NCBI GenBank assembly: GCA_016926925.1 | Contig: JAFGNQ010000335.1 | Coordinates: 1 to 14,254, forward strand | From: Candidatus Aminicenantota bacterium | GTDB lineage: Bacteria > Acidobacteriota > Aminicenantia > Aminicenantales > Aminicenantaceae | Direction: 5' to 3' | Length of the DNA: 14,254 nucleotides | In this document: positions 1 to 8,178 of the stretch, piece by piece | Position numbering within the stretch: position 1 is the stretch's first letter | Layout of the letters: every line of letters begins with the position of its first letter | Position numbers and translations under genes: made by a program | The notes under the pieces: generated by a model | The model's database searches: none | The model's input: the letters and a program-made list of their open reading frames with translations, nothing else | What the model was told of the DNA's origin: nothing

Positions 1-162
1 ACTCATATCAAGCATGTCTTTATCGATGGCCGGGAAACGGATTTGAATACTCGATGGGAACAGCTCCTTGAGAAGTTCGAAAAGAGAAACGGATATCTAT
101 CCGTCTTACTTGTCGAAAAAATCGTGACTGATCCAGACTCGGCCCATTTGCCGCAAAAATAA
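1..162 (+). CDS. C-terminal end of a probable amidohydrolase (partial)
   Basis: Frame 1 is open from the first base to a TAA at 160-162 and gives 53 residues; the start lies outside the window. The sequence contains a VFIDGRETDL segment followed by a charged helix (RWEQLLEKFEKR). A short strand carrying a 'hv.vdGr.v' motif followed by a helix is the usual end of metal-dependent amidohydrolases of the imidazolonepropionase/dihydroorotase-like group, where this piece belongs to the small beta-sandwich domain rather than the catalytic barrel. No metal ligands are in the visible part, so the enzyme and its substrate cannot be named. The last 15 or so residues are low in recognisable features. The coding call is firm because the frame is compositionally coding-like and runs unbroken; the family call is moderate and rests on memory of the family's C-terminus. 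Confidence 0.55.
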   Translation, partial: THIKHVFIDGRETDLNTRWEQLLEKFEKRNGYLSVLLVEKIVTDPDSAHLPQK

Positions 163-314
163 TTTCTCCTGATTTTTCAATTCTTGCTTTGTTCGATCGA
201 CTAAACTTCTGGATTAAGCTGTGGTCTATATTGACTTTTCTACTTTCATTCTTGATCTGTATCTATCCACTCATTTTTTCGGGGTTTGCGGGAACCGATA
301 TTTCTGGAGGATTC

Positions 315-782
315 ATGAAAACTGATGGTTTCCAGGGAAAAGATTTTGAAAAAAAATTGATGGATTTGCATGTGAAAATGACGGAAATGGAACGTCTGGA
401 ATTGGGAAGAAAGAGGGAGGAATTGCCCCGCTCGAAAACAGAGAATGAATATCGGTTGTTCTTCGAAAAAGAAGATGAACTTATGGTACTGCTCCAGGAC
501 AGTATTATCGTTCGTGTGAATTCCAAAGTTGTACCGGCTATGGGCTATGCCGTGGAAGAGTTGATCGGGACGGAGTTTATGCAGTATGTCCATCCGGACG
601 AACTGCCTCAAGTGATAAAAAACTATGAAAAGCGAATGGAAGGGAAAGATGCTCCTATTGTCTATAAAACCGTATTGAAACATAAAGACGGAAGCGATAT
701 CAGAGTCGAAGCGCTGGCAGCCAAAGTGACTTACCGTGGGAATCCGGCTGATTTGGTCATCATCAAGAAGCTCAAAAAATAG
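315..782 (+). CDS. Small stand-alone PAS-domain protein
   Basis: The 155-residue product has a charged, probably coiled-coil N-terminal part (about residues 5-50) and one PAS domain (about 55-155). Typical PAS features are visible: the GYAVEELIG helix segment, the VHPDE motif, and a KHKDGSDIRVE strand pair near the end. PAS domains sense ligands or mediate protein contacts; there is no kinase, cyclase or HTH output domain, so any signal must pass through a partner. I chose ATG 315 because GGAGG lies at 306-310. The frame stays open upstream to a TTG at 189, which would add 42 residues including a hydrophobic stretch (residues 8-31 of the 197-residue form) that could be a membrane anchor, but that TTG has no visible ribosome site. 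The gene ends head-on against the decayed VWA gene on the other strand. Domain call is good; start and role are uncertain. Confidence 0.75.
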   Translation: MKTDGFQGKDFEKKLMDLHVKMTEMERLELGRKREELPRSKTENEYRLFFEKEDELMVLLQDSIIVRVNSKVVPAMGYAVEELIGTEFMQYVHPDELPQVIKNYEKRMEGKDAPIVYKTVLKHKDGSDIRVEALAAKVTYRGNPADLVIIKKLKK

Positions 783-1686
783 GGGCGCGGCTCAGGAGCG
801 ACTTGAATTTGTAAGGCTGTATTCGGCCCCTGAAAATGCAGGGAGAGGGATTCAATCGTCCGGGTATGCTCTAATAGATTTGGGGATAGACTCAGGGGGA
901 TTTCCATTTGTTTTTGGAATTCGTTGTTGCCTGTTTCTGTTGATTCGATCCACAATCTCACGGTTAAATTTTTTATAGGATCTTCTTTCTTTTCATCCCA
1001 GTTCAGATGTTTCGCGGGAAGTGCCATATTCACCCAAAAGTTTCGCCGCCCGTTGCATCTGATATCCATCGCAAATTTTTGAGCTTGAGTTTTTCGCTTT
1101 CGTCGGCCAGTTTTCCGAACAGTTCAATTGGTCAGGAGGAGGAATATTGTTGCACGGTGCCAGGCATGACGGAGTTCGCAAATTGGCCCGGATCCAGAGA
1201 ATAAATGGGTATGCTTTCTGCATTGGCATATCGGATGATCGCTTTGATCGCTTCCTGTCCGGTTCGATAGCTTTTTTTCTCAAAGGTATCGAAAGGGTCC
1301 GGAATGCGTACATTCGTTAAATATGTTCTCGGATCGATGGCTGCGGTTTGTCCTGAGGTGAGCATGACGGTTAATCTTGTGGATACATCCGGGATGCCTG
1401 AGCTGATGTAGAGGAGAATCTTTCTTCCCGGCAAGCCCTTCATCATGGATATCCCCGATGCTATTCCTCTGAAATATTTGAACTTCATCGGCGAGATTGA
1501 CCAGTGAGGCGATCTCTTGTGTGATAATGTCGGCCTTCTTGGTCAATTCTCTGCTTTTGGTAAGAACCTGCGCGTCTTACCCTTATTCGCATTTGCCGAG
1601 AGTGTGTTTTTATTCTCATGAGATCCTAGAATTCCTAAGGTTATGGTGAAGAGAGTGATTGCAAAAATTCGAATGTGCGTGCCCAT
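783..1686 (-). pseudogene. Decayed VWFA-related (TIGR03436-like) exported protein
   Basis: Reading the minus strand from ATG 1686, a signal-peptide-like start (MGTHIRIFAITLF and onward) is followed within about 45 codons by mid-protein sequence in a different frame (TKKADIITQEIASLVNLADE, about 1545-1485). The frame then changes again to KYFRGIASG and GLPGRKILLYISSGIPDV (1488 downward), a signature of VWFA-related proteins common in Acidobacteriota. That frame meets a TGA at 1132-1134, continues in frame as ELFGKLADE and NLRWISDATGGETFG, then stops near 1035. A third frame (LPAKHLNWDE, LTVRLWIEST) carries the C-terminal part to about 783 and has no convincing stop before entering the PAS gene. 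So there is an apparent deletion of the N-terminal VWA strands, at least two frameshifts and one nonsense codon. Neighbouring genes are intact, which argues against general sequencing error. The outer boundaries are approximate. Confidence 0.75.
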
Positions 1687-1852
1687 ACCCCAAGCCCGTG
1701 GTCTTGTCCATAATGATAGCATTCCTTGTGTGTTTTTTAAAGCCAATGAAAATTAATGAGTCAGAAGTGATTTTGAGATCGATAAATGCAGGCCCCTACA
1801 ATCCGTGCAAGAATGTTTGTATAAAGAATGAAGGTTTTTCCAAAAGAATAAA

Positions 1853-1861
1853 TGATATAAT
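1853..1861 (+). promoter_or_regulatory. Extended -10 promoter upstream of the ATT-start exported protein
   Basis: TGATATAAT contains a perfect TATAAT (1856-1861) preceded by TG at the extended -10 position. No good -35 is visible at 17 bases, which extended -10 promoters tolerate. Transcription would begin near 1868 and leave a leader of about 100 bases before the proposed start at 1967. The surrounding 280-base stretch (1687-1966) otherwise shows no supported gene. Confidence 0.45.
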
Positions 1862-1966
1862 AAAACGGCAGGGGAATAGGGATTAAGTGTTTCTTGCACG
1901 AGATCTATGTGAGGCTGCATTTTGCGAGATATGAGATCGATCCTTCAGAAATGATAGGGGGTCCGG

Positions 1967-2824
1967 ATTATAAAGGACAAGCCATTTTTTCTTTTTTACG
2001 GAATACTGTTCTTCCTATCTTGTCTCTCAACGCTCACCGGGTCTTTCGATTTAATCGGGGCCGAAAACTTACCCGAAAGATTGGTGCTCATCCTCGAGGA
2101 AACGGGAAAATATTGTGCCAGACTGGAAAAAGCGGTCTTTGATTATGTCTGTAATGAAAAGACTGTCGAAAAGGTCTACTACACACATCTCGCTCAAGAC
2201 TACAGATCCAAATTTCCCACGGCAATTCAAAAAACAGAAAAACACACATACCTTTATGAAGTGCAGTACATAAGAAAAGACGGGAAAATTCATGAGGACA
2301 GAACACTTATCAAAAAAGATGGAAAAGAATACAACAGACAGCACGCCGACCTGGAAACCTTGTCTTTTGAATTCGGGAAAATAATCTTCGGTCCTGTTGC
2401 CCTGCTCGGCAAAAGACGTCAGAGTCATTACGATTACCAAATTATCAGTGAAGATAAACTCGGACAGGACAAAACCGTTGTCATCCAAGCGACTCCAGAT
2501 CCAACCGCCGAGAATCACTGTCTCTATGGAAAGATCTGGGTCAGAATAAGTGACTTTGCCGTTTTGAAGATCGAATGGAGTGAAAAATCCATTCAGAATT
2601 CGCAAGAGATAGTCCGGAGAGCAAGGGAACTCGGGGCAGACCCTCGATTTACGATAGTTTTTGAATTCGACGTGGAAAAAAACGGGATTCGGTTCCCGAG
2701 CCGGGTCCGTTACGAAGAAGCCTACACTAGAGGGGACAAGAAAAAAATCGTCAAATCACATGTAACCGTAGACTACGAGAATTATAAATTTTTCACTGTA
2801 GATGTGGATGTGGATTATAACTGA
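1967..2824 (+). CDS. Exported protein of unknown function, probable ATT start
   Basis: The product (285 residues from ATT 1967) starts with a short basic end (IIKDK), a hydrophobic segment (about residues 6-25) and then ENLPERLVLILEETGKYCARLEKAVFDYVC, an N-terminal helix with two conserved-looking cysteines that I associate with exported Acidobacteriota proteins of unknown function. The rest is strand-rich with motifs GKIWVRISDFAVLKIEW and GIRFPSRVRYEEAY, resembling in character LolA/LolB-like lipoprotein-binding folds, but I cannot assign the family. The first standard start codons in frame (TTG 2081, GTG 2084) would cut off the whole signal peptide and lack a ribosome site. GGGGG at 1957-1961 sits five bases before ATT 1967, and an in-frame TAG at 1955-1957 bounds the frame. 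Either ATT is the true start or a former ATG has mutated. Residue C19 follows FLS, a poor lipobox. It is followed by the DPP-IV-like gene 122 bases on. Confidence 0.7.
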   Translation: MIKDKPFFLFYGILFFLSCLSTLTGSFDLIGAENLPERLVLILEETGKYCARLEKAVFDYVCNEKTVEKVYYTHLAQDYRSKFPTAIQKTEKHTYLYEVQYIRKDGKIHEDRTLIKKDGKEYNRQHADLETLSFEFGKIIFGPVALLGKRRQSHYDYQIISEDKLGQDKTVVIQATPDPTAENHCLYGKIWVRISDFAVLKIEWSEKSIQNSQEIVRRARELGADPRFTIVFEFDVEKNGIRFPSRVRYEEAYTRGDKKKIVKSHVTVDYENYKFFTVDVDVDYN

Positions 2825-2832
2825 GCCATACC

Positions 2833-2861
2833 TTGAAATCCCGGACCGCCTGATATATCTT
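2833..2861 (+). promoter_or_regulatory. Possible promoter of the DPP-IV-like gene
   Basis: TTGAAA (2833-2838) and TATCTT (2856-2861) are separated by 17 bases, matching the sigma70 consensus at five and four of six positions. It lies in the 122-base gap between two genes, about 85 bases before the proposed start codon. No terminator hairpin is evident in the gap, so the gene might also be co-transcribed with the one upstream. Confidence 0.35.
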
Positions 2862-2946
2862 ATCTTAGAATATGCTTCGAATACTACGGCCTGAGCATCG
2901 GCGGAATGGATACACGCCTCTAATTTCATCCGGTAAGGAGAACGAA

Positions 2947-5166
2947 ATGTTAAGAACGCGTCTGATTAAGACAATCGGAATATTTTGTTTCATCGCATTG
3001 ATTTCGGTAACGGCACCATTTTCCTTTTCAACAAAAAAAATATCGGTGAAAGACATCTATTCACCGGAACTCATGAGCAAGGTCATGGTTCCCCAGTACA
3101 GATGGCTGAGCGATGACACGCTGCTTCTTTTCGATTTACGGAAAAAAGCCGATGAGAGGACGTTCGAAATTCTCGACCCGAAAACGAAAAGACGAGAGCA
3201 AGCCGTGGATAGGAATCGATTCCTCGATGGTTTGAAAGACCTCCTGGGGGAAAATGCCCCAAAATCCGTCTTCTGGCCAAAGGAAATGACGGATGACGCA
3301 AAGCTGATGCTCTACGAGCTTCAAGGCGACCTGTTTTGTTTCGAACGTGTTGCACAAAAATGGCATCGGCTGACAAAGACCGACGCACAGGAAGCCGAAT
3401 CCGCAATTTCCCCAGACGGTCGATGGGTGAGCTACACCAAAAATAACGATCTTTATGCGGTTGAATGGAGGTCCGGAAAAGAGATTCGCTTGACCGATGA
3501 TGGTTCCGAAACCCGTCTCAACGGTTCTCTATCCTGGGTGTACTGGGAGGAGATTTTCTACCACACTACGGTCCCATACCGGTGGGCGCCCGACTCCAGT
3601 GCCATTGCCTATCTTCAGACAGACGATTCCGAGGTGTCGGTCTCGACTTTCGTGAACTTCAAGCCGGACACCCAGGCCGTCGTCCCTCAACGCTATCCCA
3701 AAGCCGGCCAAGTTAATCCTGATGTGAAACTGGGAATTGTTTCTCTCTCCAACCAAAAGACCACCTGGGTGAGCTGCGGCACCTATGAGTATATCGGCCG
3801 TTTCGAATGGCTTCCGGACAGTGGGGCAATTTCCGTCCAGACTTTAAACCGACAGCAAAACCACCTCCAGCTTTACTTCGCGGACAAGATGACGGGAGAG
3901 AGTCGTCTGATTCTCGAAGAGATGCAGCCAGCCTGGATCAACTTGAACGATACACCGCACTTTTTGGAAGACGGCCGGCGATTTATCTGGCTTTCGGAAA
4001 TGGACGGCTACCAGCATCTCTATTTGTATGACATGGCCGGCAAACTGATTGAGCAATTGACCAAAGGGAAATATATGGTCATGTCAGCCAGTATGCCCCT
4101 TGTGATCACACAGGATGCTGTTCTGGGTGTGGATTCAGAATCCGGATTTGTCTATTTCAGCTCGAATCAGGAATCCCTCCTCGAAAGGCATCTTTACAGA
4201 GTGAAGCTTGACGGCGACGGCCTTGTGCGATTGAGCAGCGGTAAGGGAGTTCATGCCTCTGCGTTTTCGCCTTCGAGGAAGTTCTATGTCGCATCCTACT
4301 CGAGCATCTTGCACGCCCCGGATCTGTCCCTGTATCAGGCGGAAGGCAAGAAGATTTTGACGATTGCACCGCCTGCCGATCAGGCTGTCGCGGATTTCAA
4401 TTTGGCGGCACGCACTTTCCACACCTACACAGCAGATGACGACCTCGAGATTCAGCTCATGCAGGTCAAACCCTCTGATTTTGATCCCGGCAAAAAATAC
4501 CCCGCCCTTGTCTATATCTATGGGGGTCCGGGTGCGCAGGTGGTCGTCAACCGTTGGCCCTATTCCCTGTGGGAGGACCTTCTGGCCCAGGAAGGATTTG
4601 TTGTCTTTCATTTCGATGTGAGGGCGGGCATGGGAAAGAGCAAGGCTTTGGAAACGTCCGTCTACAGAGAAGCCTATGGGATTCAGAACGTGCGCGATAT
4701 TCTGGCCGGTGTCCGTTGGGTGGCAAAGCTTCCCTACATCGATTCCGAGAGGCTGGGAATTTGGGGCGGAAGCGGAGGAGGCTGCACCACGCTTTACACC
4801 ATGACACATTCGGATGTGTTCAAGGCCGGCATCTCACTCTACCCCGTCTCTGATTGGCATTACTACGATACGATCTATACAGAGAGGTACCAGGATACAC
4901 CTCAAAACAATCCCGAAGGCTACAAAGAAACGTCTTCGGTTTTAGCTGCGAAGGATCTCAAGGGACGGCTTCTGATCGTGCACGGCACATATGACGACAA
5001 CGTCCACCCCCAGAACACAGAAGCCTTCATCGATGAGTTGTTCAAGCACAACATCCAGTTCGAGATGATGATCTATCCCTGGCAGAAACACGGGATCAGA
5101 GGCCCCTATCAAAGCCGCCACCTCTTTACGATCATGCTGGATTTCTGGAAGCGGCATTTGAAATAA
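2947..5166 (+). CDS. Dipeptidyl-peptidase IV-like serine peptidase (family S9)
   Basis: This 739-residue protein is a prolyl-oligopeptidase-family exopeptidase, expected to release dipeptides from peptide N-termini in the periplasm. It begins with a signal peptide (residues 1 to about 28). A beta-propeller region (about 30-480) includes WVYWEE, where E201 and E202 match the double Glu that holds the substrate amino terminus in DPP-IV. The C-terminal alpha/beta hydrolase domain carries YIYGGPGAQ, the nucleophile elbow GGSGGG (Ser609), HGTYDDNVH (Asp683) and QKHGI (His715), so the full triad is present. The elbow differs from the usual GWSYGG. Length is normal for the family. ATG 2947 is chosen because AAGGAG lies at 2935-2940, six bases upstream; an ATG at 2872 in the same frame adds 25 residues ahead of the signal peptide and has no ribosome site. 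Substrate preference after Pro/Ala is family inference. Confidence 0.93.
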   Translation: MLRTRLIKTIGIFCFIALISVTAPFSFSTKKISVKDIYSPELMSKVMVPQYRWLSDDTLLLFDLRKKADERTFEILDPKTKRREQAVDRNRFLDGLKDLLGENAPKSVFWPKEMTDDAKLMLYELQGDLFCFERVAQKWHRLTKTDAQEAESAISPDGRWVSYTKNNDLYAVEWRSGKEIRLTDDGSETRLNGSLSWVYWEEIFYHTTVPYRWAPDSSAIAYLQTDDSEVSVSTFVNFKPDTQAVVPQRYPKAGQVNPDVKLGIVSLSNQKTTWVSCGTYEYIGRFEWLPDSGAISVQTLNRQQNHLQLYFADKMTGESRLILEEMQPAWINLNDTPHFLEDGRRFIWLSEMDGYQHLYLYDMAGKLIEQLTKGKYMVMSASMPLVITQDAVLGVDSESGFVYFSSNQESLLERHLYRVKLDGDGLVRLSSGKGVHASAFSPSRKFYVASYSSILHAPDLSLYQAEGKKILTIAPPADQAVADFNLAARTFHTYTADDDLEIQLMQVKPSDFDPGKKYPALVYIYGGPGAQVVVNRWPYSLWEDLLAQEGFVVFHFDVRAGMGKSKALETSVYREAYGIQNVRDILAGVRWVAKLPYIDSERLGIWGGSGGGCTTLYTMTHSDVFKAGISLYPVSDWHYYDTIYTERYQDTPQNNPEGYKETSSVLAAKDLKGRLLIVHGTYDDNVHPQNTEAFIDELFKHNIQFEMMIYPWQKHGIRGPYQSRHLFTIMLDFWKRHLK

Positions 5167-5285
5167 TCTCCTGCTGCGTTTTCGTGCTCGATAATAAAAA
5201 GAAGATTCGCTTTTGTAAAAAAATTTTATACAATGATGGGCGAAGCGATTAAAGTACGGTTGGATACACCTTGTGGAGACCGCCC

Positions 5286-7001
5286 ATGAAAAAATGCTCC
5301 GTTGTCTGCTTCTTGCTTTTTTTGTGCATTTGCTGCAAACCTCCTGCGGAAGGTATTTCCGCAATAATCGACGAATATATCGAAGGGTGGAAAAATTTTT
5401 ATCCGACGGAGGCCTTCAATAACGGCCATAGACCTTCCGCCTTCCGGTTCGAGGATTTTTCCGATAAGAATGTCCGCATATGGATCGATTTCAATAAACG
5501 TGTCAAAAACAAAACCGAGAAAATCCAGGGAGGTCTTTCCTTCGATGATAAAGTTGATGCGGATCAATTGAGACAGCGAATCGACCTCGAGTTGGAACGT
5601 TGGATTCATGACGAGGTCTTGAAAAACTCATCCCACTTTTACTACGACCAAATCTCGGGTGCGTTGACCTATATTCTGGTGCGGCATTATTTCTCTTTGA
5701 AGGAAAAAAGGATTGCGGTTTGCGATCGACTGGAGGGTATCCGTCGCTTGTGCCGGTTGGGGATGGAAAAACTGGAGAATGGACGCCCCTTAAGCACGAA
5801 CCTGAGTGTTGACTTGTTCGAGGATCTGGCGTCCTTTTTTAAGGAAAACTTACCCGAAATTGCCCAAACATGGATGGATGCAGAAAACTTCAAGAAATTT
5901 CGTGAAGAATGCTTTGAGACCGTCGGGTGCCTTAACTCTTTGATTTCGCACATAAAAAATACCGTCATGCCCAAAATGGATTTGCCGGACGGGATAGGTC
6001 GCGATGATTATGCAAGAAAATTGAGGATTCATACTATGATGAACCTCAGCCCGGAACAGCTTTCCGAGATTGCACTCGAAGATTTTGAAAAAATAAAGGA
6101 GGAAATCAGGGAAGTCGCTTCAGAATATTTGAAGGAAACGGAACCCGATAAGAAGGTTCCGGAAGATTTTAATGAGCTTATGCAGGAGATCAACGGGAAG
6201 CTGGAAGCTTTGCGAGTGGACAACACTGAGGATTTCTTGAATTTGTACAGAGATCTAGCCAACAGAGCAGAGAGGTTCATTCAGGACAACCATGTTGCCA
6301 CCTTGCCCTTAAGGCGGACTTTTGTCGTCGAGCTTTCACCCAGACAATTGGCCCGATGGGGAGGCGTTTTTTGTTCCGGGGCCTTCGATCCTGATGCTAT
6401 GACCCTGTTTTATATATCCTGGGTTCCGGACGATGCGCCGGAATCGGATAAAGAGGCTTTTTACAAGAGATACAATATCCCCCTCGTGAACGTGCTCATC
6501 GCCCACGAGCTGTTCCCGGGTCATTATCTTCAAGGAAAATATGCGGCCATCAACTCCAGAATTGTTCGATCGGTATTTGCCGGTGAACTCTATATCGAAG
6601 GATGGGCTACTTTGAGCCAAAAGGTGATTTTAGATGCCGGTTGGGCAGAGAGTGATAAACTGGTACTCTTGGCCAATCTGCGATCGATGTTGAGATCGAT
6701 CGCCTCTGCAATCTACAGCGTCAAGGTTCATTGCGAAGGGTGGGATATCGAGAGAACCGCCGCTTTCGCTGATAAGTACGGTATTGATTCTCCGAAGAAC
6801 TCGCAATTTCTCAGGTACCGGGTGATGAATGTGCCTTTCTTTACTTTAGCCTACTTTCTGGGATACAGAGTGTTGGAGGAGCAATACTCGGCTGAAAAAG
6901 CGAGGCTGGGAGATGCCTTCGTACTTCAAGAATTCATGGATAAGCTGCTCGAAGCGGGAGCCGTACCTATGTATGCCATCCCGGAGATACTGAAGAGATG
7001 A
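5286..7001 (+). CDS. DUF885 family metallopeptidase-like lipoprotein
   Basis: The 571-residue product matches the DUF885 family (Pfam PF05960), putative zinc peptidases. The active-site helix HELFPGHYLQ is visible, with H407, E408 and H413 as the HExxxxH-type zinc and catalytic residues, and E438 in EGWA as the likely third ligand. The N-terminus MKKCSVVCFLLFLCICCKPP is a signal peptide ending in cysteines, suggesting a lipoprotein, though the lipobox is not canonical. Length is typical for the family. ATG 5286 is preferred over an upstream frame-mate at 5271 because TGGAG at 5274-5278 is seven bases before it. A TATACA at 5227-5232 could be a -10 element, but no good -35 accompanies it. The epimerase gene follows after 46 bases, so the two are probably one transcript. 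Peptide substrates are unknown; with the DPP-IV-like gene upstream, a role in extracytoplasmic peptide breakdown is inferred. Confidence 0.9.
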   Translation: MKKCSVVCFLLFLCICCKPPAEGISAIIDEYIEGWKNFYPTEAFNNGHRPSAFRFEDFSDKNVRIWIDFNKRVKNKTEKIQGGLSFDDKVDADQLRQRIDLELERWIHDEVLKNSSHFYYDQISGALTYILVRHYFSLKEKRIAVCDRLEGIRRLCRLGMEKLENGRPLSTNLSVDLFEDLASFFKENLPEIAQTWMDAENFKKFREECFETVGCLNSLISHIKNTVMPKMDLPDGIGRDDYARKLRIHTMMNLSPEQLSEIALEDFEKIKEEIREVASEYLKETEPDKKVPEDFNELMQEINGKLEALRVDNTEDFLNLYRDLANRAERFIQDNHVATLPLRRTFVVELSPRQLARWGGVFCSGAFDPDAMTLFYISWVPDDAPESDKEAFYKRYNIPLVNVLIAHELFPGHYLQGKYAAINSRIVRSVFAGELYIEGWATLSQKVILDAGWAESDKLVLLANLRSMLRSIASAIYSVKVHCEGWDIERTAAFADKYGIDSPKNSQFLRYRVMNVPFFTLAYFLGYRVLEEQYSAEKARLGDAFVLQEFMDKLLEAGAVPMYAIPEILKR

Positions 7002-7047
7002 TTGAATAATCCATGCCGAATATATCTACCGGAAAGGATGAAGGAGC

Positions 7048-8046
7048 ATGCGGGTTCTTATAACAGGCGCAACGGGCTTTATCGGCTGGCACCTGGCCGA
7101 GTATTTGAAAAATGCAGGCTATCAAGTTCAGGGGCTCATCAGAGATCCGAACAAAGCGGCATTCCTTGATTCTGCAGGGATTTCCTATCGAGTGGCGGAT
7201 ATCACGGATCCGACAAGTCTGGAGACAGCGATCACAGAGGACTTCGATGCCGTCGTCAATACGGTCGCCCTCATCGGCTCTCGCAAATCATGGGAGTTGT
7301 TCAGAAAAGTTAATGTCGAGGGCGCAAAAAATCTAGCCGAGGCCATGAGAAAAGTGGGGAACGGGCGTCTCGTTCATTTGAGCAGTGTAGCTGTATATGG
7401 AAAAGCCGCCGTCAACGGTGCAGAAAATCTTATTCCGGAAAGACCCAAGTTCATGAAATATTCCGTAACCAAACTCGAATCTGAGGAAGCTTTGCGCAGG
7501 TATTCAGATCTCAATGTTACGTTTTTACGGCCGGGTCATGTAACGGGTCCCCGTGACAGGATGGGTGTCCTGCCGCTGCTCTATCACTCATTACGGAAAA
7601 ACAGGTTTGTCCTGATTGACGAAGGAAAAGCATTGAGTTCCTTCGTCTATGTCAAGGATGTGTGCCAAGCCGTTCGACTGTGCTTGGAGAAACCGAATGA
7701 AACCAAGGCACAGGCTTACAATGTGGTCTCTCCAGAGAAGGTAACCATAATGGACATCGTGAATCGTCTCCATCAAGAGATGGATACACCGCTCCCGAGC
7801 AAAAAAACGAGCTTTCGAGCGGCATACCGGAAAGCCGGCTTTGCGGAATTTTTAGCGAAGATATTGGGTCGCACTCCTTCTGTCACGCGAACGGACATTG
7901 TCTTCATCGGAGCGAATTCTCACTTTCTTTCGGATAAGCTTCAAGGTTTGGGCTGGCAATCCACCCGGGCCGTGAAAGAAATGATTCACGAATGGGCGGA
8001 ATGGCGAAAGAAATATGAATCGGAGAAGAAGGAGCGGGAGAAGTAG
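7048..8046 (+). CDS. NAD-dependent epimerase/dehydratase (extended SDR)
   Basis: The 332-residue protein is an extended short-chain dehydrogenase/reductase, cytoplasmic and without signal peptide. The Rossmann motif GATGFIG (residues 7-13) binds NAD(P). LSSVAVYG supplies the Ser of the triad (S112 or S113) and YSVTK supplies Tyr138 and Lys142. A PGHVTGPRDR segment and a C-terminal GLGWQST ... EMIHEWAEW region are typical of sugar-nucleotide epimerases and 3-beta-HSD-like relatives, so the substrate could be a nucleotide sugar or a lipid/sterol-like alcohol; the sequence does not decide. ATG 7048 begins immediately at the conserved MRVLITGATG. AAGGAG at 7041-7046 is only one base away, so AAAGGA at 7033-7038 is the more likely ribosome site. 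It follows the DUF885 gene by 46 bases and probably shares its transcript. The following 132 bases show only a weak inverted repeat (CCCTA 8102-8106 with TAGGG 8137-8141, then five T). Confidence 0.92.
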   Translation: MRVLITGATGFIGWHLAEYLKNAGYQVQGLIRDPNKAAFLDSAGISYRVADITDPTSLETAITEDFDAVVNTVALIGSRKSWELFRKVNVEGAKNLAEAMRKVGNGRLVHLSSVAVYGKAAVNGAENLIPERPKFMKYSVTKLESEEALRRYSDLNVTFLRPGHVTGPRDRMGVLPLLYHSLRKNRFVLIDEGKALSSFVYVKDVCQAVRLCLEKPNETKAQAYNVVSPEKVTIMDIVNRLHQEMDTPLPSKKTSFRAAYRKAGFAEFLAKILGRTPSVTRTDIVFIGANSHFLSDKLQGLGWQSTRAVKEMIHEWAEWRKKYESEKKEREK

Positions 8047-8178
8047 ATGATCCATTTTGTTGCACTCTATCGCAAATCCGGGTGCCCATTATTTCGATGA
8101 GCCCTAAATTTATACCTTTTCAGGATGAGCTGTCTCTAGGGTTTTTCGAATGGAACATTTGTGGGAAAGGAGAAGAGA

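Noticed and set aside
231..264. TTGACT and a following AT-rich stretch as a promoter for the PAS gene
   Set aside because: No acceptable -10 hexamer is found at the right distance.
1659..1886. 75-codon plus-strand frame
   Set aside because: Its first part is the reverse strand of the VWA signal peptide, the rest covers promoter DNA, and no ribosome site or family resemblance is seen.
1894..2142. 82-codon plus-strand frame starting with TTG 1894
   Set aside because: It overlaps, in another frame, the signal-peptide start of the 1967-2824 gene, has no ribosome site and no recognisable protein features.
4135..4809. 224-codon minus-strand frame inside the DPP-IV-like gene
   Set aside because: Antisense to the catalytic domain, with no recognisable motifs.
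8102..8146. CCCTA/TAGGG inverted repeat followed by five T between the epimerase and propeller genes
   Set aside because: The stem is five pairs with a loop of about 30 bases, too weak to call a terminator.
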